46,838 bases of DNA from Fimimonas sp963619835 (GTDB taxonomy: Bacteria; Bacillota; Clostridia; Christensenellales; CAG-314): assembly GCA_963619835.1 (NCBI GenBank), contig CAVEYD010000008.1, forward strand, positions 1-46,838. Reading direction: 5' to 3'. The stretch's first letter is position 1, and every line of letters begins with the position of its first letter. Below the pieces are notes generated by a model. It searched no databases and was not told where the DNA came from. It worked only from the letters and a program-made list of their open reading frames with translations. A program made the translations under genes and the position numbers. Below are positions 15,037 to 23,700 of the stretch, piece after piece.

Positions 15037-15975
15037 TTACTCGCAAAGATCATCTATGTCGGCTAACATTTTCATCGCTTCGTCCAAGTCTTTTACAGTG
15101 GCTCCGCTGGCTTTTGCATGTCCACCACCGCCATACTTTACGGCAATAGGATTAATGTTGTATTTAGACGAACGCAGTTCGCACAACACTCCGTGATCGG
15201 TTTCGGTGAAGTTTACCCAATTGTCTACACCACGTATATCGCCCATCACACCTACCATTCCGCGCGAAATTGTAAATTCGTCCACACCGCTTTCTTCCAG
15301 TTGTTTTTTTGTTGTGATTATGTATGCCGTGTTTTTAGGGGTAAACTGTATTTTTAAAGTATACTCTGCACGAAGTTTTATTTTAGAAAAATCGTCCGCA
15401 TACAGGTTCCCGTAAATTTCTGTTGCATCAAACTTATGTTCTACAAGCTTTGACGCAACCGCAAACGTTTGACTGTTGCAGCTATCATATCTAAATCTTC
15501 CACTATCGGTTACCATACCGGTAAACAAAGATTTTGCCGCCAAGTCCGTAATAATAAGTTTGTTTTTTAAAGCAAAATCCGCAACAAGTCCGCAACAACT
15601 TTCTCTTGAGGTATCCACAACTTCCACGTCACATATTTTTTCGCAAAACAAATGGTGATCAAAACGAATAGTTGCTTTCGCCAAAGAGTATCTTTCATCA
15701 GAAATAAGCGCTCTCGATGAAGTGTCAAGCACTATTGCCAATGCTTCTTTGTATGTTTCATCTTTCACTTCGTCGGGTTGCCAATCTTCTATGAAAGAAT
15801 ATCTTCCGGCTCCGTCTCCCACAATGTAAATGTTTTTTTGTGGATATGTTGCGCAAAGAATTTTCTTTAAGCCAACTTGACTTCCAAGGGCATCGCCGTC
15901 TGGATTTTTATGTCTATGAATAATTATTGTATCGTATTGTTCAATTAGTTTTAGTGCTTTCTTGTAATTTTTCAT
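15037..15975 (-). CDS. DHH phosphoesterase, NrnA-like (copy 2)
   Basis: 312 residues and clearly a paralogue of the next gene: RHKNPDGDALGSQ, LDTSS, IRFDHHLF, VTDSGRFRYDS, NLYADDF and GGGGHAKASGAT align along the whole length. All metal and substrate residues are kept, so it should be active. It is the first gene of the group; AGAGG lies 6 bases before the ATG. Two adjacent copies suggest divided labour, for example nanoRNA against pAp or cyclic-dinucleotide products (pGpG, pApA). Nothing in the sequence decides which copy does what. Confidence 0.88.
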   Translation of the reverse strand: MKNYKKALKLIEQYDTIIIHRHKNPDGDALGSQVGLKKILCATYPQKNIYIVGDGAGRYSFIEDWQPDEVKDETYKEALAIVLDTSSRALISDERYSLAKATIRFDHHLFCEKICDVEVVDTSRESCCGLVADFALKNKLIITDLAAKSLFTGMVTDSGRFRYDSCNSQTFAVASKLVEHKFDATEIYGNLYADDFSKIKLRAEYTLKIQFTPKNTAYIITTKKQLEESGVDEFTISRGMVGVMGDIRGVDNWVNFTETDHGVLCELRSSKYNINPIAVKYGGGGHAKASGATVKDLDEAMKMLADIDDLCE

Positions 15976-16126
15976 GTTGCCTCTATTAAAAAATCAACTA
16001 GTAATGTGAATTGTCAACCCTTCTTCTGCTATTTGTGAGCTTAAAAACTTCTTAAAGCTGTTGTAATGCGCTTTTATTCGGTTTTTCTATGAATTTTTCG
16101 TCATCTTAGCATCTTACAGGAAAAAG

Positions 16127-16732
16127 CTATAAATCGATTTTTAAATCTCCGTGATAGAAAACCTTATCCCTCTCACCGATTTCTCTTACTACTCGACAAG
16201 GATTTCCGACAGCAACGACATTTGCCGGCAAGTCTTTTGTCACTATACTACCGGCACCGACAACTGTATTGTCCCCGATTGTTATTCCCGGGAGGACAAT
16301 TGCACCCGCGCCAAGCCAACAATTTTTTCCTATGTGAATAGGTAAATTGTACTGCATGCCCTTTCCACGAAGTTCAGGCAAAATTGGATGTCCTGCCGTA
16401 GCAAGCACAACGTTTGGAGCAAACATTGTTCCGTCGCCGACATACACATGCGTGTCATCAACAATTGTTAAGTTGAAGTTTGCATAAACACCTTTTCCAA
16501 AATGGCAATGTTTGCCACCAAAGTTTGCATGAAACGGAGGCTCGATGTAACAATCTTCGCCAATTTCGGCAAACATTTGTTTTAGCAGTAGCTTTCTTTT
16601 TTCTGTCTCTGTCGGCCGAGTGCTGTTGTACTCGTAGAGTAAATCAAGACATTTTGTTTGCTCGTCTACTATATTGCTGTCATTTGGTAAGTACAATTTA
16701 CCTTGGTGCATCCTTTCTTTTTGAATGGACAT
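16127..16732 (-). CDS. maltose/galactoside O-acetyltransferase family protein
   Basis: 201 residues from the ATG at 16732 (AAAAGGAAA upstream; a longer frame back to 16783 lies in the promoter). The N-terminal Mac domain reads QKERMHQGKLYLPND. Left-handed beta-helix hexapeptide repeats occupy about 65-185, with the catalytic His in ATAGHP and the end ITIGDNTVVGAGSIVTKDLPANVVAVGNPCRVV. It transfers acetyl from acetyl-CoA to a sugar hydroxyl in the cytoplasm. The acceptor sugar is unknown. It is monocistronic with its own promoter. Confidence 0.9.
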   Translation of the reverse strand: MSIQKERMHQGKLYLPNDSNIVDEQTKCLDLLYEYNSTRPTETEKRKLLLKQMFAEIGEDCYIEPPFHANFGGKHCHFGKGVYANFNLTIVDDTHVYVGDGTMFAPNVVLATAGHPILPELRGKGMQYNLPIHIGKNCWLGAGAIVLPGITIGDNTVVGAGSIVTKDLPANVVAVGNPCRVVREIGERDKVFYHGDLKIDL

Positions 16733-16771
16733 TTTTTGTTTTCCTTTTTGTTTATTTACGCTACTTATTTT

Positions 16772-16800
16772 ATTATATAACAACTAACATTTTTTTTCAA
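16772..16800 (-). promoter_or_regulatory. acetyltransferase promoter
   Basis: TTGAAA (16795-16800), 17-base spacer, TATAAT (16772-16777), minus strand. The remaining bases up to 16892 are A/T-rich with no gene. Confidence 0.75.
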
Positions 16801-16892
16801 GTGTTCAATTTAATGCTTACAAACAAATACGTTTCCGTTTCGATTTCGCTTTAGAAACAAAAAATTTGTGTTATTTTTTCTGCTCAAAAAAG

Positions 16893-16921
16893 TTGACAGC
16901 GAAAAAATAAATGTCTATACT
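16893..16921 (+). promoter_or_regulatory. promoter of the Tyr-leader/TrpX-type operon
   Basis: TTGACA (16893-16898), 17-base spacer, TATACT (16916-16921). Transcription should begin near 16928, only some 16 bases before the leader-peptide ATG. Confidence 0.85.
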
Positions 16922-16943
16922 ACTGCCAAGAAGGAAAATTGCT

Positions 16944-17009
16944 ATGAAAAATCTCTACTTTGCAAGCGAATATTATTACTACTACTTTACAGTACAAAAT
17001 GTAATGTAG
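16944..17009 (+). CDS. tyrosine-rich leader peptide (21 codons)
   Basis: ATG 16944 is preceded at 9 bases by AGAAGG (16929-16934) and followed by 21 sense codons ending in TAG. Codons 10-14 are five Tyr in a row (TAT TAT TAC TAC TAC), followed by Phe. Tyr is also codon 5, and Phe codons are 6 and 15. Six of 21 residues are Tyr. The central peptide segment reads SEYYYYYF. It lies just after a near-consensus promoter and before a strong terminator and an ABC uptake operon. This is the arrangement of amino-acid attenuator leaders such as pheL and trpL, so its role is taken to be sensing charged tRNA-Tyr rather than making a working peptide. Confidence 0.85.
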   Translation: MKNLYFASEYYYYYFTVQNVM

Positions 17010-17074
17010 CGCTTGCTGATGGAGAAAAAAGGTAATTTTTATAACACCGGAACAAAACTCTTTCGTCATTCGCT
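16962..17074 (+). promoter_or_regulatory. alternative RNA stems of the Tyr attenuator
   Basis: Segment 1, GCAAGCG (16962-16968), just before the Tyr run, is the perfect complement of segment 2, CGCTTGC (17010-17016), just after the TAG. Segment 2 extended (17008-17024) can instead pair with segment 3 (17058-17074), with 13 of 17 positions matched: AGCG/CGCT, TG/CA, TGA/TCG and GGAG/CTCT allowing G-U. Segment 3 includes the 5' arm of the terminator. A ribosome stalled at the Tyr codons would cover segment 1, free segment 2 and favour the antiterminator. A ribosome at the stop codon would mask segment 2 and let the terminator form. Confidence 0.75.
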
Positions 17075-17094
17075 CGAAAGAGTTTTTTATTTTT
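17054..17094 (+). terminator. attenuator terminator
   Basis: AAAACTCTTTCG (17054-17065) and CGAAAGAGTTTT (17075-17086) form a perfect 12-bp stem with a 9-base loop, followed by TTATTTTTTAT. It lies about 60 bases before the first structural gene and within the same transcript, so it is conditional rather than the end of a unit. Confidence 0.9.
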
Positions 17095-17152
17095 TATATG
17101 AAAATATCACAAACTTTACAAAAGTTTTTGTGTATTTAAGGAGGACCCCATA

Positions 17153-18133
17153 ATGAAAAAAATCGTTACCGCTTTGTTAATTTTAGCTATTGCATGCATT
17201 AGTATGTTTTCGCTTACTGCATGCAACACAACCGACTTTACAGTTGGCATTTGTCAACTCGTAACGCACGATGCACTTGACTCTGCAACGCAAGGTTTTA
17301 TGGATGCGCTGACGGAGGAACTTGCAACACACAACAAAACAGTCAAATTTGACTTACAAAATGCACAGGGAGATTCTCCCACATGCACAACCATAGTTAA
17401 CAGTTTTGTCGCAAAGGGGGTAAACTTGATAATGGCAAATGCAACCGCCTCGCTTGTCGCAGCACAAAATGCAACGACCGTTATTCCCATTTTGGGAACG
17501 TCCATCACCGACTACGGTACTGCACTTGGCATTAGCGGAGAATTTAGTGGAATTGTCGGAGGAAACATTAGCGGAACAAGCGATTTGGCTCCGTTAGACG
17601 AACAAGCGAAAATGATTAAAGACTTGTATCCTTCAGTTAAAAAAGTAGCACTTGTGTATTGTTCGGCAGAGCCAAACTCCAAATATCAAGTTGATGAAAT
17701 TTCAAAAGAGCTAACCAAGTTGGGAATAGAATCGGAAGCTTTTCCGTTTACCGACAGCAACGACATTCAAGCAGTAGTGAATGGCGCCACAAGTCAATGC
17801 GATGCATTGTATGTTCCTACAGACAACACTGCCGCTTCTTGCGCAAGCATAATTGACAGCATTTGTAGACCAAAGAAAATCCCTGTTTTTTGCGGAGAAG
17901 AAGGCACTTGCAAAATTTGCGGAATTGTTACTCTTACCATAAGCTACTACAACCTTGGTGTTCAAACCGGCAAGATGGCGGCACAAATTTTACTTGGCAC
18001 AGCAAATATATCAACAATGCCTATTGCTTACGACAATGCCCCGGTGTACAAGTATAACAAACAAATTTGCGACGAAATTTGCAATACTCTCGGAATAACA
18101 ATTCCGTCAAATTACACTGCAGTAGAACAATAA
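17153..18133 (+). CDS. TrpX-type ABC substrate-binding lipoprotein
   Basis: 326 residues. The lipoprotein signal peptide has lipobox LTAC with Cys24 as the lipidated residue. The mature part is a two-lobed binding protein of the ABC_sub_bind (TrpX) family, with typical segments GIVGGNISGTSD, KKVALVYCSAEPNS, YVPTDNT and PVFCGEE. Comparative genomics has linked this family mainly to tryptophan and other aromatic amino acids. The Tyr-rich leader upstream points to tyrosine, possibly with phenylalanine, as the ligand here; this is an inference. AAGGAGG lies about 9 bases before the ATG. It is followed by the permease and ATPase genes. Confidence 0.88.
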   Translation: MKKIVTALLILAIACISMFSLTACNTTDFTVGICQLVTHDALDSATQGFMDALTEELATHNKTVKFDLQNAQGDSPTCTTIVNSFVAKGVNLIMANATASLVAAQNATTVIPILGTSITDYGTALGISGEFSGIVGGNISGTSDLAPLDEQAKMIKDLYPSVKKVALVYCSAEPNSKYQVDEISKELTKLGIESEAFPFTDSNDIQAVVNGATSQCDALYVPTDNTAASCASIIDSICRPKKIPVFCGEEGTCKICGIVTLTISYYNLGVQTGKMAAQILLGTANISTMPIAYDNAPVYKYNKQICDEICNTLGITIPSNYTAVEQ

Positions 18134-18162
18134 TTTTTAGTGCATAAACAAAAGAGGTTTTT

Positions 18163-19074
18163 ATGACAATAGTAAACGCGCTCCCGGGAGCCTTATCGCA
18201 AGGACTCATTTGGGGAATAATGGCTTTAGGTTTGTACCTTTCTTACAAAATACTCGACTTTGCCGATTTAACTGTGGATGGCTCCATTTGTACCGGTGCG
18301 GTTGTTTCGGCAGTGCTAATAACAAACGGGGTTCATTGGTCTGTTGCACTACTTGTTTCGCTTGTTGCCGGCATGATTTGCGGATCAATTACAGGACTTC
18401 TACACACAGCTATGGGAATTCCTGCAATTCTTTCCGGAATACTCACTCAACTGTCTTTGTGGTCTATTAACTTAAAAATATTGGGAAAAGCAAACTTATC
18501 CGTATCTGCTCGCAACTACTCTTTGATTGTAACAAGCATGCAAAACTGGCAAACAATTTTAGTTATGGTTTGCGCACTTACACTGATAATCGGCATAATG
18601 TACTGGTTTTTTGGTACACAACTCGGTTGTTCCATACGAGCAACGGGCTGCAACGGCGAAATGGCAAGAGCGCAGGGAATAAACACAAACGCCACAAAAG
18701 TTTTGGCTTTGGCAATCTCTAACGGCTTAGTAGCCCTTTCGGGAGCACTGCTTTGTCAATACCAAGGTTTTGCCGACATCAACATGGGGCGCGGAGCAAT
18801 CGTCATAGGACTTGCTGCCGTTATTATAGGCGGGGCAATTACAAAAAAAATCAGCTCCAACTTTGCCGTGCAGCTCATTGGTGTTGTTTTGGGCGCGATA
18901 ATTTACTATTTTGTTTACCAAATTGTTATATGCTTGGGGCTAGATACAGACTTGCTAAAATTGTTATCAGCAACAGTTGTTGCCATTTTCCTGTCAATAC
19001 CTCATTTCAAACGCACTTTTTCAAAACACAAAAAACTAAACACTAAAGACATCGGAGGTGAACAAAATGCTTGA
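18163..19074 (+). CDS. TrpY-type ABC transporter permease
   Basis: 303 residues with about eight hydrophobic helices. The opening GALSQGLIWGIMALGLYLSYKILDFADLTVDGS is a trademark of permeases paired with ABC_sub_bind proteins (quoted as positions 8-40; key residues D32, D36 and G37). The cytoplasmic coupling loop lies around IRATGCNGEMARAQGIN. It forms the membrane channel of the uptake system. The stop TGA overlaps the ATPase start by 8 bases, which indicates translational coupling. Confidence 0.9.
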   Translation: MTIVNALPGALSQGLIWGIMALGLYLSYKILDFADLTVDGSICTGAVVSAVLITNGVHWSVALLVSLVAGMICGSITGLLHTAMGIPAILSGILTQLSLWSINLKILGKANLSVSARNYSLIVTSMQNWQTILVMVCALTLIIGIMYWFFGTQLGCSIRATGCNGEMARAQGINTNATKVLALAISNGLVALSGALLCQYQGFADINMGRGAIVIGLAAVIIGGAITKKISSNFAVQLIGVVLGAIIYYFVYQIVICLGLDTDLLKLLSATVVAIFLSIPHFKRTFSKHKKLNTKDIGGEQNA

Positions 19075-19852
19075 CATAAAAAACGTCACAAAAATATTTC
19101 ACGCCGGTACTGTAAACGAAAAAACTGCAATAAACGACTTGTCGCTTCATCTTGACGAAGGAGATTTTGTTACTGTAATAGGTAGTAACGGAGCAGGCAA
19201 AAGTACACTTCTTAACCTTGTTGCCGGTGTCTTTCTTGCGGATCACGGAAGTATTGTCATCGATGGTAAAGACGTTACACACCTTGCCGAGCACAAACGT
19301 GCAAAAATGGTTTCAAGAGTATTTCAAGATCCAATGAAAGGAACTGCCGGCTCGATGAACATAGAAGACAATCTTGCTTTGGCATCTTTACGGGGCAAGC
19401 GACACACTTTGCGCTGGAACGTAACAAAGGCAGACCACGAAAACTTTAAACAAATTCTTTCGTCGTTAGGACTGGGATTGGAAAACAGAATGGACACGAA
19501 AGTCAACTTGCTATCGGGCGGACAGCGCCAAGCCATAACACTTTTAATGGCAACAATAAACAAACCCAAAGTTTTACTTTTGGACGAGCACACTGCCGCT
19601 CTTGACCCCAAAACGGCATCCAAAGTTTTGGACTTGACACAAAAAATCACTTCAGAAAACAACCAAACAACACTCATGATAACTCACAACATGAAAGATG
19701 CCCTTACTTACGGAAATAAACTTATCATGATGGATGACGGGAAAATAATTTACTCGGCAGAAGGCGAAGAAAAGAAACATCTAACTGTTGCCGACTTACT
19801 TGAAAAATTTCAATCTCTCGGTGAACAAAACGACAGAATTCTTTTATCATAG
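19067..19852 (+). CDS. TrpZ-type ABC transporter ATP-binding protein
   Basis: 261 residues from the ATG at 19067, which follows GGAGGTG by 6 bases. An in-frame GTG at 19058 lies inside that ribosome site. Walker A GSNGAGKST, signature LLSGGQRQA, Walker B VLLLDEHTAALDP with His after the catalytic Glu, and H-loop MITHN are all intact. It powers uptake with the two preceding gene products. It is the last gene of the attenuated operon. Confidence 0.93.
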   Translation: MLDIKNVTKIFHAGTVNEKTAINDLSLHLDEGDFVTVIGSNGAGKSTLLNLVAGVFLADHGSIVIDGKDVTHLAEHKRAKMVSRVFQDPMKGTAGSMNIEDNLALASLRGKRHTLRWNVTKADHENFKQILSSLGLGLENRMDTKVNLLSGGQRQAITLLMATINKPKVLLLDEHTAALDPKTASKVLDLTQKITSENNQTTLMITHNMKDALTYGNKLIMMDDGKIIYSAEGEEKKHLTVADLLEKFQSLGEQNDRILLS

Positions 19853-19936
19853 ATTGCAAAAAACTTTGCAATAATTGCTTTTTAAAACTTTAATTTTTGT
19901 TGACAATTAACATTTTTTTAATTCATTTTTCTCCAT

Positions 19937-19972
19937 AAAAAAAGAAGCACTTTTTCTGTGCTTCTTTTTTTT
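19937..19972. terminator. bidirectional terminator
   Basis: AAAAAAAGAAGCAC (19937-19950) pairs with GTGCTTCTTTTTTT (19958-19971). It ends the uptake operon on the plus strand and mscL on the minus strand. Confidence 0.9.
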
Positions 19973-19993
19973 GCTAAATTTTAATCTAAAAAA

Positions 19994-20605
19994 TTACTCG
20001 GCTTTAATGTCGTCTTCGGCTTTTTTTGCTGCAAGCATATCAACAATTTCTTGTAACAATTCTTCTTGTGTTTTGGGCGCGTTTGCTTTAGCTTCTTCTT
20101 CAGCAAGACGTGCTTCTTCGGCAAGTTGAGCAATTTTTTCTGCTTCTAAAGCCTTTATTTCTTTGCGAGATTTGCCTTGTTTGCGAAGTGCTTTTAACTC
20201 TTCCTTGGTAAACGGAGAGGTTTTCTTTGCCTTTTTAATTTCGTCGTTGGCAAAATTGATTGCTTTAATGATACAGAACAATACAAGAGCAATAAGCAAG
20301 AAATCCAAAACGGTTTGAATAAAATTGCCGTAGTTCCACAAAACTGCTTCCGGGTTAAGAACTTGCGTATTGGTTGAACTGTCCAAAACATACTTATCTA
20401 CGCCGTTTAACACAAGGCTCATGCCGGAAACACCACCTTTAACTCCAAACAAAGCAAATATTGCAGAAATCAAAGGCATAATGATGTCGTTAACCAAGCT
20501 GGATGTGATTTTGCTGAATGCTCCGCCGATAATTACGCCGACAGCAAGATCGATTACGTTACCACGATTGATAAATTTTTTAAACTCTTCAAAAAACTTT
20601 TTCAT
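19994..20605 (-). CDS. mscL: large-conductance mechanosensitive channel MscL, extended
   Basis: 203 residues against about 130-150 for most MscL. The N-terminal amphipathic helix and TM1 read FINRGNVIDLAVGVIIGGAF; TM2 spans about 92-113 (FIQTVLDFLLIALVLFCII). The standard C-terminal bundle EELLQEIVDMLAAKK is at 181-195. Between TM2 and that bundle is an unusual charged insertion (about 125-177) rich in Lys, Glu and Ala, predicted to be helical. It opens under membrane tension to release solutes during hypo-osmotic shock. AAAGGAG lies 7 bases before the ATG. It is monocistronic. Confidence 0.93.
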   Translation of the reverse strand: MKKFFEEFKKFINRGNVIDLAVGVIIGGAFSKITSSLVNDIIMPLISAIFALFGVKGGVSGMSLVLNGVDKYVLDSSTNTQVLNPEAVLWNYGNFIQTVLDFLLIALVLFCIIKAINFANDEIKKAKKTSPFTKEELKALRKQGKSRKEIKALEAEKIAQLAEEARLAEEEAKANAPKTQEELLQEIVDMLAAKKAEDDIKAE

Positions 20606-20627
20606 AAGTTTCTCCTTTTTTTATCAC

Positions 20628-20706
20628 AAGGCAAGCAAAAACTTGTCTTTACTTGCCTTAGATTTTTTTCGAAAAGTATTTTAGCACAGTTAAATAAAGA
20701 TTTCAA
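20628..20706 (-). promoter_or_regulatory. mscL promoter and leader hairpin
   Basis: On the minus strand TTGAAA (20701-20706), 17-base spacer and TAAAAT (20678-20683) preceded by TGC, an extended -10. The leader then forms AAGGCAAG/CTTGCCTT (20652-20659 with 20628-20635, 16-base loop), ending about 10 bases before the ribosome site. Confidence 0.7.
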
Positions 20707-20741
20707 CAAAATTACACTATGCTATTTGTGTTTTTTTACAA

Positions 20742-23700
20742 TTATTGTTTTTTACTACGTTTAACAACTACGCTTACGGCAAGTCCCAAACCGATAATCA
20801 ATGTTGCAACGGCGCTTGTAGACACTACCGATTTGCATCCCGTCTTGCCTGTAGCGGGGATTGTTTCGTACTTAACCTCTCCACAAACTTCGCAAGTGTG
20901 AGCTTTTTTGCCTTCTTCTTTTGCAGACGGTTCTTTTTCTACAACTCCGTCGTTCCATTTGTGTTCGGCTGTAGCTTTTTCAACGTTTCCGCAAACTGTA
21001 CAGGTCTTGTCTTTGCATGCAAAGTTGTTATCGTAAGAGTGACTAACCATAGCAATTTCGCGAGTTTCACTTTCTGTGCAACCTTCGTTTGAACATGTGC
21101 GTGTTTCAACACCTTTTGCCGTACATGTTGCGGGTGTTGTTACTGTCCATTCGCCAAAATTGTGACCGGTCTTTGTAACTACTTCGGTCGTTGTGTGGTC
21201 GCAACCTTCACGATTACAAGAAAATGTTTTTACTCCGTCGGTTGTGCAAGTTGCTTTTGTGGTGATTTTGCCTTCATCCATGTCGTGGCCAAGGGCAACA
21301 ACCACTATTTTTTCAACAACTTTTGTGCAAGCTTCGTCGGAATAGTTTTTGTTACAACTTGCGCAAGACCAATACTCTACGTTGCCTTCCGCTTCGCATT
21401 TCGCTGCTACTGCATTGTGATGAACTTTATCTTTGTGATTAAGTTTTTCAACAACAACGTTTGTAGCTTCTTCTGTACAACTGCTGTCCAAATAATTTTT
21501 GTTACATACTCCGCAAGTCCAGTATTCAATGTTGCCGTCTTCCACGCAAGTTGCATCTTTCTTTTCAGTTTTAGCAACGTTTTTATGCCCAAGTGCTGCA
21601 ATTTCGCGAGTTTCACTTTCTGTGCAACCCTCGTTTGAACATGTACGCGTTTCAACACCTTTTGCCACACATGTTGCAGGCGTTGTTACTGTCCATTCGC
21701 CAAAGTTGTGACCGGTCTTTGTAACTGTTTCTGTTGTTGTGTGGTTGCAACCTTCACGTTTACAAGAAAATGTTTTTACTCCGTCGGTTGTGCAAGTTGC
21801 TTTTGTGGTGATTTTGCCTTCGTCCATGTCGTGACCAAGGGCCGATGTATCTTTCGTAGTTGTTTCATCACAGCCGTTGCACTTGTACTTTTCTTGTCCC
21901 GCTTCGGTGCAAGTTGCTGCTTTTACCACTTCAACAAAAGTTCCATAAACGTGCGCTCCGGTAGCGTTTGCGGTAGCAACGTTTTCTTTTGTTTCGCTTC
22001 CAAGCTCAGCATCGGTAAATGTTGCTTTTAGGGTGCTTACTTCGTCATTTTTACAAGAGAGAGCTTGTGTAACTTTCTTTTCAAGTTTGCCGTTTTCAAT
22101 TGTTGCGGTTTCGGTTACAACATGCGATGCATCGTGCGAGCAAGTTTTTGTCTTTGTGCAACTTAATTCGCCTGTCAAGTTCCAAACTGCTTCGCCAACT
22201 GTGTAATCATGGCCCAAAGCTTCTATTTCTTTAACATCTTGACCATCGCATCCTGTGCGAGTACAATGATAAACTTTTAGTCCAATATCTGTGCAAGTAG
22301 GTGCTGTGTCAACTGTGCCTTCATCCCAAACGTGTTCAAGGGCGGCAACAACAAGAGTTTCCTTTTCTACACTGTTTGTACATTCTTCATTGGTAAAGTA
22401 CTTTTTGCAAAGATTGCAGTACCAGTATTCTTTTGTCCCGGCTACTCCGCATTTAGCTTCCGCTGCTTCGGTGTGGGTTTTACCTTCGTGATTATATTTT
22501 TCAACTGTAACATCAGCTAAAGTTACTTCTTCGGTATAAGCTGAATCGGAATAAATCTTTTTGCAAACACTGCAAGTCCAGTACTCAAAATTGCCATCTT
22601 CCGTGCAAGATGCATCCTTTTCTTCAGTGTGAGTTGTGGTGTGTCCCTTTGCTGCAATGTCCTTTGTGTAACTGTAATTACAAACAGTACAAGTGTATCT
22701 TGTGCGACCTGCTGTCGTACAAGCGGGTTCAAGTTCAACTTTTCCGCCATCGTAAGTGTGAGGTATTTTTTCAATGGTTACCGCATTTGCAATAGCAGTA
22801 AGACCTTCGGCATCACTAAACTTTTGATTACATGCCGAGCAGTACCAGTAAGCTTCGGTGCCTTCTTCCGAACATGTTGGATCCTTTTTAGCAACTGCAA
22901 CAAGCGGAACTGCATGTCCGTGGGAGATTACTGTTGACTTTACTTCGGTTGTAAGTGCTGCATCCGAGAAATTTTTTCCGCAATCCGGACACGTCCAATA
23001 TTCTATGTTGCCGTCTTCTGTGCAAGTGTGTGCCTTGTAGTCGGTTTTTACGGCTTTGTCCACCAAGTGGTTGGGCGTTGCACCGGAAGCAAATCTATAA
23101 GTTCCGGCATTGTTTTGTACAGCACCGTAAACAGTCAATGTGTCGCCAACTGCTCTGTTTTTGCCGTACAACATTCTGTAGCATTGAATCTGTCTTGTTG
23201 CCCAATTGCCAACTTGCATTGTTACTGTAATGTTGTTGTACTTAGCGCTATAAGCTTCGTCTATTTTAACAATTTTACCGGTTAACGTAATCGTTCTGTT
23301 TGTTCCGTCACTTTCCGACAAGAAACTGCCGGTTGTTAGAGCAAATATTTCGTCAAGCAAGTCGTTTACTTCTTTGGTGCAATCGCATCCGTTTACGCAT
23401 TTGCCATCCGTACCTGTGTAAGAATGTTCAAGCTTGGCAACTTCTGTACCTTCGCTTACGTAACCACAATCGATACACGTCCAAACGTCAACTTTTCCAC
23501 TTGCCATACATGTAGCAACAACATCGGCTTCCGTCTTTTTGTTTGTATGTGCGCAAGTTGTGTTTACATAACGTTTGTAGAGATAAATTGCTTCCTGCTT
23601 AGTATAAGAGTCTGATTTATAATATCTAAACCGTGCACCACTACCGGTATAAAATCTAAGTACGGATGTATTTGAAGTAATAGTCGCTGAACCATCTGTA

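Noticed and set aside
15611..15847. DnaA-box-like sites GTATCCACA (15611-15619) and TGTGGATAT (15839-15847)
   Set aside because: They are two isolated 8-of-9 matches inside the coding sequence of an NrnA-type gene, not clustered and not near an AT-rich unwinding region.
16893..17152. T-box leader for the uptake operon
   Set aside because: There is no T-box sequence (TGGNACCGCG-like) and no specifier loop. The leader peptide and alternative stems explain the region better.
21052..21842. CRISPR or mobile repeats
   Set aside because: The repeats are in-frame protein modules that differ at third positions. No regular spacer array, transposase or integrase is present anywhere in the window.
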